Part shown: piece after piece, positions 5,809 to 11,760 of the stretch
Layout of the letters: every line of letters starts with the position of its first letter
Numbering within the stretch: the stretch's first letter is position 1
The notes under the pieces: model-generated
The model's input: the letters and a program-made list of their open reading frames with translations, nothing else
Database searches by the model: none
What the model was told of the DNA's origin: nothing
Origin: Candidatus Gottesmanbacteria bacterium
GTDB lineage: Bacteria; Patescibacteriota; Microgenomatia; 2-02-FULL-39-11
Assembly (NCBI GenBank): GCA_016204905.1
Contig: JACQJU010000068.1
Location: 1 to 15,324, forward strand
Direction of reading: 5' to 3'
DNA length: 15,324 bases
Position numbers and translations under genes: made by a program

Positions 5809-7162
5809 GTTTTTGGAAAGTTTTACTCCCGCACCTCGGGAAAAATTTTTGGGACCAATAGCTCTTAAGAGGATGCAATATTTGGCAGAAATTATGGGCA
5901 GTTCGCAATTTAGCTATCCGACAATTCATGTAGGAGGAACATCAGGCAAGGGATCAACGGCGACAATAATTGCTTCTATTTTAGCAACAAAATATAAAGT
6001 AGGGCTAAATACTTCTCCTCATTTAGAAAAAATAAGTGAAAGGATTAAGATTAATGGCGCAGATATTTCCGATACGGATTTTATAGGACTTATCAATGAG
6101 TTAATACCATATATAGAAAAGATGAAAATAAGTAAATATGGTAAACCCAGTACTTTTGAGATAACAATTGCAGGAGCATTCTTGTATTTTAAAAAAAAGA
6201 AGGTTGATGTGGCAGTTTTTGAGGTAGGGTTGGGAGGTGCATATGACGGTACGAATGTGATCCGGCCCGAAGTGGCTATATTAACAAATGTGGGTTTGGA
6301 CCATACGGAAATATTGGGAGGTACGGTAGAGAAAATTGCAAAGGACAAAGTGGGGATTATAAAACCTGGTATTCAAGTAATATCTGGGGTTAAACAAGCT
6401 TCAGTAAAGAAGATAGTCCAGGAAAAATGTAAAAGGCAAAATGCAAAATTGTCTTTGTTAGGAAGAGATTTTAATTATCAGATAAAAGATATGAGCGAGA
6501 ACGGGAGCACATTTGACTATTTTGGAGAAAAGAATTACCGAAGTTTAAGTCTACCGCTTTTGGGAGAACATCAGATAGAAAATGCGGCGCTGGCGATAAG
6601 AGCTATAGAGAAATTATCCAATTATCCAATTATCCCTGCCTCGCCGGTAGGCAGGCAATCAACCAATCAACCAATAAAAATTGCTAATAAAGAAATACGA
6701 AAAGGGTTAAAGAGTGCGTTTATACCGGGGAGGATGGAAGTAGTGAGAAAAAATCCATTAGTAATTCTTGATGGGGCACATAATACTGATAAGGTACAAG
6801 CGTTGGTAAAAGCATTCGGCGATATTTATCCTGGAAAAAAAACTATTTTTTTGGTGGCTATCAAAAGTGATAAAAATGCCAAAGAGATGCTTAAACTTAT
6901 CACTCCGATAAGCAAAAAGATTATTTTTACTGAATTCTCGATGATGAGAGATCAAGGAAAGATAGAATCTTATAATGTAGCTATATTAAAGACTATGGTG
7001 AGAGTGCTAAAATTTAAGGGGGATATTACTGCTTTTAAAGATATACAAGAGGCGGTAAGACAAGCATTATCTTTAGCAAAAAAAGATGATTTGATTTTAG
7101 TGACTGGGTCGCTATACTTGGTGGGAGAAGTGAGAAGGGAAATTATGAATTATAAAGTATAA
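5780..7162 (+). CDS. folC: Folylpolyglutamate synthase / dihydrofolate synthase family
   Basis: A 460-aa Mur-ligase-type enzyme that adds glutamate to folates using ATP. Seen: P-loop HVGGTSGKGST (about residues 50-60), FEVGLGGAYDGTNVI (where GGRLDATN is usual), ILTNVGLDHTEILG, AKDKVGIIKPG, the linker block NAALAIRAIE, PGRMEVV, and ILDGAHNTDKVQAL in the C-terminal domain. I start at ATG 5780 (MIRTFPQAVKFLESF), since earlier in-frame codons are antisense to the SDR gene and a TATAAT lies just upstream. Residues about 280-298 (from NYPII through PASPVGR to STNQP) are repeat-encoded and have no counterpart in the family. The last codons also run into an AATTATAAA repeat. The rest of the folate pathway is not in the window. 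Confidence 0.9.
   Translation: MIRTFPQAVKFLESFTPAPREKFLGPIALKRMQYLAEIMGSSQFSYPTIHVGGTSGKGSTATIIASILATKYKVGLNTSPHLEKISERIKINGADISDTDFIGLINELIPYIEKMKISKYGKPSTFEITIAGAFLYFKKKKVDVAVFEVGLGGAYDGTNVIRPEVAILTNVGLDHTEILGGTVEKIAKDKVGIIKPGIQVISGVKQASVKKIVQEKCKRQNAKLSLLGRDFNYQIKDMSENGSTFDYFGEKNYRSLSLPLLGEHQIENAALAIRAIEKLSNYPIIPASPVGRQSTNQPIKIANKEIRKGLKSAFIPGRMEVVRKNPLVILDGAHNTDKVQALVKAFGDIYPGKKTIFLVAIKSDKNAKEMLKLITPISKKIIFTEFSMMRDQGKIESYNVAILKTMVRVLKFKGDITAFKDIQEAVRQALSLAKKDDLILVTGSLYLVGEVRREIMNYKV
6612..6671. repeat. Composite repeat inside folC: 3x8-mer, palindrome, 2x8-mer
   Basis: Three perfect tandem AATTATCC units (6612-6635) run into the 21-bp palindrome 6635-6655 (CCTGCCT pairs with AGGCAGG, 7 bp, loop CGCCGGT). 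Two perfect tandem CAATCAAC units follow (6656-6671). The whole block is read through in frame. The palindrome is the same element as at 1754-1774 in pth. Confidence 0.75.
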
Positions 7163-7190
7163 ATTATAAATGAATGTTTAGAATTATAAA
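7148..7190. repeat. Three copies of AATTATAAA
   Basis: Identical 9-mers at 7148-7156, 7162-7170 and 7182-7190, covering the last folC codons and the 36-nt spacer to the next gene. Low-complexity AT sequence; no regulatory meaning is evident. Confidence 0.6.
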
Positions 7191-7198
7191 TTAGGAAA

Positions 7199-7525
7199 AT
7201 GAAAAAGATTGGAGATATATTAGTAAAGTTTAATCCGCTGGAAGATAAGTATATATCGAGAGAGTTTCAGGCGTATGGCGTATATCTGACGGAAAAATTG
7301 AATGATCTCAAACATAAACCACTGTATATGAGACTGGCAAAAACTCTACCTAGGGCTATTTTGGAAAAAGCTCTCTCATATGTGATGGATGCCAATGTTG
7401 ATCGAAAAGGAGCTCTCTTTATGTGGAAACTAAAAGAGCTAGGAGCCTGGGGTAATAAATTAAAAATTAAAAATGAAAAATTAAAAATTGAAAGAAAGAA
7501 GAAAGTGGGAGATATACCTTTTTAA
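7199..7525 (+). CDS. Conserved hypothetical protein (candidate-phyla type)
   Basis: A 108-aa basic, helical protein without membrane segments or known motifs. The central block (GVYLTEKLNDLKHKPLYMRLAK, then ILEKALSYVMDAN and ALFMWKLKELG) resembles small hypothetical proteins I associate with Patescibacteria genomes, but I know of no function. Residues about 86-99 (NKLKIKNEKLKIER) come from two copies of AAATTAAAAATT (7457-7468 and 7478-7489), so the C-terminus has been extended or replaced by repeat sequence. The next codons (VGDIPF) close the frame cleanly. It follows folC by 36 nt and may be cotranscribed with it. Confidence 0.65.
   Translation: MKKIGDILVKFNPLEDKYISREFQAYGVYLTEKLNDLKHKPLYMRLAKTLPRAILEKALSYVMDANVDRKGALFMWKLKELGAWGNKLKIKNEKLKIERKKKVGDIPF
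7457..7489. repeat. Direct repeat AAATTAAAAATT within a coding sequence
   Basis: Two perfect 12-mers 21 bp apart (7457-7468, 7478-7489), translated as lysine/leucine/isoleucine-rich sequence at the end of the 108-aa hypothetical protein. Confidence 0.6.
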
Positions 7526-7617
7526 ACTTTTTTGACTACAGTGAGGATTCCTCCAAGTATTAATGTAATCCCTAATTTCATATGCTATGATTAAAGCATT
7601 AAAAACTGGCAATATCA

Positions 7618-7941
7618 ATGATGATGAAAAGTGATTTGTATAATCTAGTTTTTTCTTATATAAAAACTATTCCCAAAGGAAAAGTAGCTACTTATGGACT
7701 AGTGGCTGAAGCGCTAAGAGCCAAAAGGAGGGGTATCAATGGGCATCTGGTAGGATGGATACTGCATAAAAATGATAGTTCTATGGTGCCTTGTCATAGA
7801 GTGGTGGATAGAAATGGAAGGTTGGCGCCGAATTTTGCCTTTGATGGGGCAAAGGAGCAGAGAAGGAGGCTCCAAGTAGAAGGAGTGACTTTTGTGGATG
7901 ATATGCATGTAGATTTGGAGAGACATTTAATCAAGAAATAA
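7618..7941 (+). CDS. MGMT-family DNA repair protein (alkyltransferase or ATL)
   Basis: A 107-aa protein equal to the DNA-binding/active-site domain of O6-alkylguanine-DNA alkyltransferase: IPKGKVATYGLVAEAL (the wing and first helices), GHLVGWILHKND (recognition helix region), and the active-site motif PCHRVV with Cys59. The acceptor cysteine is kept, unlike many alkyltransferase-like (ATL) proteins that carry Trp there, but the usual N-terminal domain is absent, so it may be either a minimal methyltransferase or a damage sensor. Three consecutive ATG codons open the gene; MKSDLYN at 7624 is equally possible. A TATGAT box at 7586-7591 could be its -10. Confidence 0.85.
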   Translation: MMMKSDLYNLVFSYIKTIPKGKVATYGLVAEALRAKRRGINGHLVGWILHKNDSSMVPCHRVVDRNGRLAPNFAFDGAKEQRRRLQVEGVTFVDDMHVDLERHLIKK

Positions 7942-7997
7942 ATATATTTTCTCGCACAGAATGTATTTTGACTTGTTTTTCTAACTTCGGGTAATCC

Positions 7998-8033
7998 GGG
8001 GGATCCCTCGGTTGATAAATCAACCGATACCCC
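7998..8033. repeat. Near-perfect hairpin in the spacer
   Basis: CGGTTG (8009-8014) pairs with CAACCG (8021-8026) around ATAAAT, and an outer GGGG (7998-8001) can pair with CCCC (8030-8033) across an internal loop. No U-tract follows on either strand, so it is not a standard terminator. Function unknown. Confidence 0.45.
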
Positions 8034-8104
8034 ACGTTTACCACTCAGTAAGAAAAACTATATCAAAATCCAGATGTGCTCGAAATCATATTTATTTCTT
8101 AGAT

Positions 8105-8380
8105 ATGCAAAATGTTCGCGCCCATCTTTTGATTTATGGTGATGTAATAGGGGTGGGGTTCAGATATTGGACGGTAAGGCAAGCGAGGAAACTAGGTTTG
8201 AGAGGCTGGGTGAAGAATTTGTCTGACTCGGTGGAAGCTATTATTGAAGGACCAAAGGAGAAAGTCGAGGAGATGATTAGACTATTACACGAAGGATCTC
8301 CTACTAGTATGGTGAAAAATATAGATGTACAATGGGAAGAGTGTAGGGGAGAGTTTGATAGTTTCGAGATTAAAAATTAG
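8105..8380 (+). CDS. acyP: Acylphosphatase
   Basis: A 92-aa acylphosphatase, hydrolysing acyl phosphates in the cytosol. The signature is GDVIGVGFRYW (consensus G-x-V-Q-G-V-G-F-R, with Gln replaced by Ile), placing the phosphate-binding Arg at residue 20, and GWVKNLSD places the catalytic Asn at residue 38. The C-terminal IDVQWEE and DSFEI strands complete the fold. I start at ATG 8105 (MQNVRAHLLIYG). The frame is open further upstream to 8012, but that extension reads through a hairpin and does not belong to the family. There is no Shine-Dalgarno. Confidence 0.9.
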   Translation: MQNVRAHLLIYGDVIGVGFRYWTVRQARKLGLRGWVKNLSDSVEAIIEGPKEKVEEMIRLLHEGSPTSMVKNIDVQWEECRGEFDSFEIKN

Positions 8381-8392
8381 GGTGCAGTTAGT

Positions 8393-8466
8393 CAGGGTTT
8401 AGCGTACAGTTAATAATGTAATATTTTTAATAAACTGAACCCTGAACGCTGACAACTGAACGCTAA
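8393..8466. repeat. Nested inverted repeats between acylphosphatase and methyltransferase
   Basis: TTAGCGTACAGTT (8399-8411) matches the reverse complement of 8454-8466 at 12 of 13 positions. CAGGGTTTAG (8393-8402) matches that of 8435-8444 at 9 of 10. The right side also holds the repeated word CTGAACGCT. No U-tract follows, so this looks like a repeat-derived spacer rather than a terminator. Confidence 0.5.
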
Positions 8467-8470
8467 AAGT

Positions 8471-9274
8471 ATGACTGATATAGTTGCAACTGCTTTTTTT
8501 AGTGTCACTTCACTTATATGGTGGTCGCCAATACTAGCAGTAATTTTCTTTCCTTTTTATATTTGGAAAAAAATGAAGCGGAAATTGGCTAAGACGGTGG
8601 TAATGTTGGAAGATTTTTCTGAATTCAAACTCGATCAGCTCCGTAAGTTTAAGCGGAAGTTTTGGAAGATGGATGTTCTGCAGAGTAAAGCTCTTACACA
8701 CTATAACAAGATAAGCGATAGTGTCTATCAAAAGATGGTTTGGTATAGTCGTTTTGAGATCATAAAAGCGGTACCGAGGGGTGCAAGAGTGTTGGATGTA
8801 GGTTGTGGTAATGGATATTTGGCCAAATTACTCAAAGATACAAAAGGGGCAGAAGTAACCTGCTTGGATGTAATGGATTATAACAAAAGTGGTTTTGAGA
8901 CTGTGCTATATGATGGTGAAACGATCCCTTTTGGTGATAAATCTTTTGATATAGTCTTATTATCCTATGTTTTGCATCATAGTCATGTACCGCAGAGGCT
9001 ACTGAGTGAAGCGGCAAGGGTATGTAGGGGTAAAGTATTGATCTATGAAGATTTGGCTCCGATAGGGAAGAAGGTACTCGCTAGACTGCATAAAGAAGCA
9101 TATAACTATATTTATAGTATAGACTCGCCGGTAAATTATCGTTCACAAAGCGAATGGAAAGAAATATTTGATAATTCCGGATTAAAGGTGGTTTCCAATA
9201 ATATAAGGTGGGGTGTAGGATCAGTGATGATGCCTCTAAAATCTGCTTTTTTTGCTTTGGAAAATAAGAATTAA
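8471..9274 (+). CDS. Membrane-anchored class I SAM-dependent methyltransferase
   Basis: A 267-aa protein. Residues about 9-32 (FFSVTSLIWW to FFPFYIW) form a membrane helix followed by a basic cluster (KKMKRK), so the catalytic domain should sit on the cytosolic face. The methyltransferase fold starts near residue 100: motif I VLDVGCGNGYLAKLL (about 107-121), acidic strand VTCLDVMDYN, motif IV FDIVLLSYVLHHS and a later KVLIYEDL strand, as in Methyltransf_11 proteins. The substrate is unknown; a lipid or membrane-associated acceptor is plausible because of the anchor. No Shine-Dalgarno is seen. The C-terminal part (SIDSPVNYRSQSEWKEIF) is typical of methyltransferases of small-molecule type. Confidence 0.85.
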   Translation: MTDIVATAFFSVTSLIWWSPILAVIFFPFYIWKKMKRKLAKTVVMLEDFSEFKLDQLRKFKRKFWKMDVLQSKALTHYNKISDSVYQKMVWYSRFEIIKAVPRGARVLDVGCGNGYLAKLLKDTKGAEVTCLDVMDYNKSGFETVLYDGETIPFGDKSFDIVLLSYVLHHSHVPQRLLSEAARVCRGKVLIYEDLAPIGKKVLARLHKEAYNYIYSIDSPVNYRSQSEWKEIFDNSGLKVVSNNIRWGVGSVMMPLKSAFFALENKN

Positions 9275-9299
9275 TTTTATTTCTTTCCAAATTACTCTA

Positions 9300-9458
9300 T
9301 AAGCTCGCAGATAAAATTTTCTTGTTTGTAAAACTCAAGGGTTTAGTTTCTGGTACTAATTTTTCTATTCTTACTAGTTATCATGTAAGTAATACTATTT
9401 CTATATCCTCCATTAAGGTTTCGTATGCAATCTGCGAAAATTTTATGCTGCTTGCTTA
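9300..9458. repeat. Long imperfect inverted repeat with 114-nt interior
   Basis: ATAAAATTTTC (9311-9321) pairs with GAAAATTTTAT (9436-9446), GCAG (9307-9310) with CTGC (9448-9451), and TAAGC (9300-9304) with GCTTA (9454-9458): 20 pairs with one bulge and one 2x2 loop. CGCAGAT (9306-9312) can instead pair with ATCTGCG (9430-9436), giving an alternative fold. It could be a structured RNA or a small non-autonomous repeat; only one copy is in the window. Confidence 0.45.
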
Positions 9459-9527
9459 TTGATACTTTAATCTTCCTCGCTCCTAATCGATGGAAAGTGC
9501 TTATTTCTTGCTTCTCAGCTCACGATA

Positions 9528-9533
9528 TATAAT
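9528..9533 (+). promoter_or_regulatory. -10 box TATAAT of the HEPN/CPBP operon
   Basis: TATAAT ends 6 nt before the ATG at 9540, implying a leaderless first gene. No clear -35 is seen. Confidence 0.5.
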
Positions 9534-9539
9534 AGATTT

Positions 9540-10019
9540 ATGATTGATAAAGATTCCCAGCTGTGGAAATATTTATCTGATGGTCAAAAAGGATTGGTGG
9601 AGGAATCGTTTTTTCTACTCGAGGATATAGAAAAACATCCAGATACGAGGTTGACTGATTATTCTTATCTTGTTTTCCCGATAGCCAAAGCATACGAAGG
9701 GTTTTTGAAGCAGCTTTTCTTGGATAGGGGATATATTAACCAAGCTACATATCAGAGTAATCATTTCAGACTGGGAAAGGCTCTTTCTCCTCACATGACT
9801 CATCATCTGGGTGATGTATCGGTATATTTTCAAATACAAAAAAACTGTGGTAGAGAAGTGGCAGAAAAAATCTGGCAGATGTGGAAGAGAGGGAGGAATC
9901 TGATTTTTCATTATTTTCCTCATAACCTAAGAGCTGTGTCCTTGCAAGAAGCTAGGGAGATAATATATGATTTTGTTAGGGTGATGTCGGAGGCGATGTA
10001 TGAATGTAGGCAAAACTAG
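9540..10019 (+). CDS. HEPN-like protein, candidate RNase toxin
   Basis: A 159-aa, all-helical protein. Residues 119-124 (RNLIFH, in KRGRNLIFHYFP) match the R-x4-H catalytic motif of HEPN ribonucleases, including the Asn that often follows the Arg. An N-terminal long helix (GLVEESFFLLEDIEK) and a central VFPIAKAYEGFLKQLFLD helix are also consistent with HEPN architecture. The pattern reminds me of the HEPN part of RnlA/LsoA-type toxins, but that link is from memory only. HEPN RNases are common effectors in toxin-antitoxin and abortive-infection systems. No partner antitoxin of known type is adjacent; instead the gene overlaps a CPBP protease gene by 20 nt. Start fixed by a -10 box 6 nt upstream. 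Confidence 0.65.
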   Translation: MIDKDSQLWKYLSDGQKGLVEESFFLLEDIEKHPDTRLTDYSYLVFPIAKAYEGFLKQLFLDRGYINQATYQSNHFRLGKALSPHMTHHLGDVSVYFQIQKNCGREVAEKIWQMWKRGRNLIFHYFPHNLRAVSLQEAREIIYDFVRVMSEAMYECRQN

Positions 10020-10650
10020 AAGTGTTTATCTAATTTGGTTTGGGATATTTTTGGTATGGAGTATCTATCGTGCTTGGTTTAAATTGCCTGAGGCGATAGA
10101 TGAACTGGTGGTTAAGCCACTGATATTTGTTTTGCCTGTCATCTGGTGGGTGAAATATAGAGAGAAAAGGAAGCTGGAAAGTATCGGAATCACGGGGAGA
10201 AATTTTTTCCAGGAGATATATATCGGAGTAGGGATAGGGGTACTTTTTGCGTTGGAGGGGCTGGTAGCAAATTATTTCAAATATGGGACTTGGTCTTTTG
10301 CGCCCCTTGCTGCACTTTCGTCGGTGGGTCTGATGCCATTTTTGTTATATTCTCTTTTTACATCGGTGTCTGAGGAAATACTGGGTAGGGGATTTGTCTA
10401 TGGGAGACTACAAGAGGGAGCAAAGGATCAGTTGAAGCCAGCGATAGTAGCCTCTTTTCTTTTCCTTCTTCTTCATATTCCGATAATATTTACGAGGCTT
10501 AATCTGGTGGGAGTATCTTTGGTGGTTTATATAGTCTCGATATTTTTGCTGGGAGTGACTAATAGCTATTTATACTCGTATAGAAAAAGCCTAGTTGTTT
10601 CCATACTTGTCCATATCTTCTGGAATGCCACTGTGGCGCTGTATTTGTAA
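10000..10650 (+). CDS. CPBP-family (CAAX/Abi) intramembrane metalloprotease
   Basis: A 216-aa protein with about six to seven membrane helices and all CPBP motifs: motif 1 SVSEEILGRGFVYGRL (Glu125, Glu126, Arg130), motif 2 FLLLHIP (His159), and motif 4 SILVHIFWNA (His205, Asn209). The Glu and His residues line an intramembrane active site in the Rce1-like fold. Bacterial members act in bacteriocin self-immunity, abortive infection or signal-peptide processing. A Shine-Dalgarno GGAGG (9989-9993) inside the HEPN gene, 6 nt before the ATG at 10000, and the 20-nt overlap show translational coupling to it. Confidence 0.85.
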   Translation: MNVGKTRSVYLIWFGIFLVWSIYRAWFKLPEAIDELVVKPLIFVLPVIWWVKYREKRKLESIGITGRNFFQEIYIGVGIGVLFALEGLVANYFKYGTWSFAPLAALSSVGLMPFLLYSLFTSVSEEILGRGFVYGRLQEGAKDQLKPAIVASFLFLLLHIPIIFTRLNLVGVSLVVYIVSIFLLGVTNSYLYSYRKSLVVSILVHIFWNATVALYL

Positions 10651-10657
10651 AAAAGAG

Positions 10658-10690
10658 AAGTGGCACCATCTGGCGCATATGGTGCCACTT
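10658..10690 (-). terminator. Intrinsic terminator of the minus-strand cassette
   Basis: A perfect 12-bp stem (10658-10669 with 10679-10690) with a 9-nt loop. Read on the minus strand it is followed by CTCTTTTTT, a classic U-tract; on the plus strand no U-tract follows. It therefore ends transcription from the 108-aa gene upstream on the minus strand, just beyond the CPBP stop codon. Confidence 0.8.
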
Positions 10691-10798
10691 CAGGTGGCAG
10701 AATGGAATATGTACTTCCGGGCTCGGTACATTGTCGTATGCCAGACTTTGTTCATTTGAGGGCTGGTTCTTCCTCGGCTGAGAAGAGTTTTTCATACC

Positions 10799-11125
10799 TC
10801 AAATATTGTCTAGGGGTACTTCACTGCATAACTCTCCTCTCACATGGACAGTGACCACGAGCTGATGTGAGCTGTTGGTGACCGGCCGGGGTCCTAACCC
10901 TAGTACTCTTCCTAAATCACTTAGCTCCCATGGGAAGACGTCCCGGAATTCAAGATGGGGCTTGAGGAATATGAACACCGTGCATACAAACTTCTTCGTG
11001 GGTTCGTGCATCTCCATTTTTTTCTGGAAGCCGGCTACTTTATCTGATGTCAATGCGTACCGTAGAATTTCCTCTGCGGTAGCTGGTATTGGTTGAGACG
11101 GTGGCTCTTGCTGTTGCTTCTTCAC
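10799..11125 (-). CDS. Hypothetical protein of the compositionally odd cassette
   Basis: A 108-aa protein I do not recognise. It starts with GTG at 11125 behind a strong Shine-Dalgarno (AGGAGGA, 6-7 nt upstream), which is the main reason to accept it over the overlapping plus-strand frames. The N-terminus is Gln/Pro-rich (KKQQQEPPSQPIPATAEE). The middle (KKFVCTVFIFLKPHLEFRD, then WELSDLGRVLGLGPRP) looks like two beta strands and a helix, and the end VVTVHVRGEL another strand: a small alpha/beta domain. Codon use is balanced and GC-richer than its neighbours (many CTC, CCC, GTC, GGC), suggesting separate origin. Its unit runs from the palindrome at 11167-11185 to the terminator at 10658-10690, with about 100 nt of 3' UTR. 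Confidence 0.55.
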   Translation of the reverse strand: MKKQQQEPPSQPIPATAEEILRYALTSDKVAGFQKKMEMHEPTKKFVCTVFIFLKPHLEFRDVFPWELSDLGRVLGLGPRPVTNSSHQLVVTVHVRGELCSEVPLDNI

Positions 11126-11166
11126 TTTTGTCCTCCTAGAGACATGCGCCAGTATGGACCAAATAC

Positions 11167-11185
11167 ATAGAGTATCTTACTCTAT
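11167..11185 (-). promoter_or_regulatory. Operator-like perfect palindrome before the 108-aa gene
   Basis: ATAGAGTA-TCT-TACTCTAT, 8-bp perfect arms with a 3-nt centre. On the minus strand it overlaps a possible -10 (TAAGAT), about 40 nt before the GTG start, so it may be a repressor site. Confidence 0.45.
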
Positions 11186-11189
11186 TTCT

Positions 11190-11466
11190 ATCATTATGAA
11201 AGCGATTAGCAATCGGATGAATTATGCTAGTCTGATTTTGATAAGAAGTATCGCTATTGTGGCCAAATTGGGTGAGTATTGGCATTTTTTGCCAAAGTGA
11301 TTTGTTCTTTGCGCCAGTTTTTAACGTGCCGCCGATTGTTTCGAATTGGATTTCCTTCGCACGTGATGTAAGCGTTAAGCGGTCTATGAGCTCGTGCTGG
11401 GAAAGTCAAAACTTGAGCTGGAGTATATCAGCAATCCGCTCTTTTTGTCAAATGACTATAGGTTAG
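11190..11466 (-). pseudogene. Probable degraded coding remnant, unidentified
   Basis: The 383-nt stretch 11126-11508 has no intact gene. On the minus strand one frame reads QKERIADILQLKF, a TGA, then LSQHELIDRL. Another frame continues with NAYITCEGNPIRNN and KNWRKEQITLAKNA, ending THPIWPQ and TAG. Joined by one frameshift they look protein-like, as in a decayed gene, but I cannot name a family. The plus-strand frame at 11257-11466 appears to be its antisense shadow. Confidence 0.25.
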
Positions 11467-11470
11467 GTAC

Positions 11471-11507
11471 TTGACAAAGATATGATATCGTGATATCGTG
11501 ATATCAC
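11471..11507 (+). promoter_or_regulatory. Promoter/operator of the second toxin-antitoxin operon
   Basis: TTGACA (11471-11476), 17-bp spacer, and an extended -10 TGA-TATCGT (hexamer 11494-11499), 9 nt before the ATG, so the message is probably leaderless. The -10 region is built of 8-bp direct repeats GATATCGT, GATATCGT, GATATCAC (11484-11507), ending in the perfect palindrome GTGATATCAC (11498-11507). This is a likely site for autorepression by the RHH antitoxin. Confidence 0.65.
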
Positions 11508-11508
11508 T

Positions 11509-11760
11509 ATGGTAGCTACAATGATACGTATTCCGGACGACGAGTATAAACTTTACAAGGAGCTCGCTGCGGAAAAGGGTGAGAGTTTGGCTGAGTTTTT
11601 TCGCAAGGCAGCTAGAAAGAGAGCGGGAATAAGGAAAAAGAAGTATTCTATCTGGGATTTGGGAACAAAAATAATAGCAAAAGGAGGACCAAGAGATGGG
11701 TCGGTGAATGCTGACAAATACTATTATGAATATGAAGATAAAAAAAGACGCTTTCGATGA
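11509..11760 (+). CDS. vapB: Ribbon-helix-helix antitoxin, VapB type
   Basis: An 83-aa protein with an N-terminal RHH DNA-binding domain: strand TMIRIPDDEYKLYKELA followed by helix GESLAEFFRKAARKRAG. A basic and aromatic C-terminal tail (DKYYYEYEDKKRRFR) would occupy the toxin active-site groove. It should repress its own promoter at the GATATC repeats. The stop codon overlaps the toxin start (ATGA at 11757-11760). It belongs to a different antitoxin class from the AbrB-type one at 4695-4997, so the two modules are not recent duplicates. Confidence 0.85.
   Translation: MVATMIRIPDDEYKLYKELAAEKGESLAEFFRKAARKRAGIRKKKYSIWDLGTKIIAKGGPRDGSVNADKYYYEYEDKKRRFR

Noticed and set aside
7998..8033. Hairpin as a rho-independent terminator of the MGMT-family gene
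   Set aside because: No U-tract follows on either strand.
8012..8104. Upstream extension of the acylphosphatase frame
   Set aside because: It reads through a hairpin and lacks family similarity; the domain begins at the ATG at 8105.
10559..10795. Minus-strand frame directly after the 108-aa gene
   Set aside because: It runs through the intrinsic terminator and into the antisense of the CPBP gene; no domain seen and its GAGG is too close to the ATG.
10875..11096. Plus-strand frame overlapping the 108-aa gene
   Set aside because: No Shine-Dalgarno or promoter; the opposite strand has a strong ribosome site and terminator.
11257..11466. Plus-strand 69-codon frame
   Set aside because: Rich in Trp, Ser, Phe and Cys as antisense frames are; no start signals; the minus strand looks more protein-like although broken.
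11190..11466. TGA read as an amino acid (code 25) to repair the minus-strand frame
   Set aside because: TGA serves as a normal stop in the SDR gene, the RHH antitoxin and the 108-aa gene, and a frameshift would still be needed.
11484..11507. Phased 8-bp repeats as a mini CRISPR array
   Set aside because: Repeats are adjacent without spacers and sit exactly on a promoter; they fit an operator.
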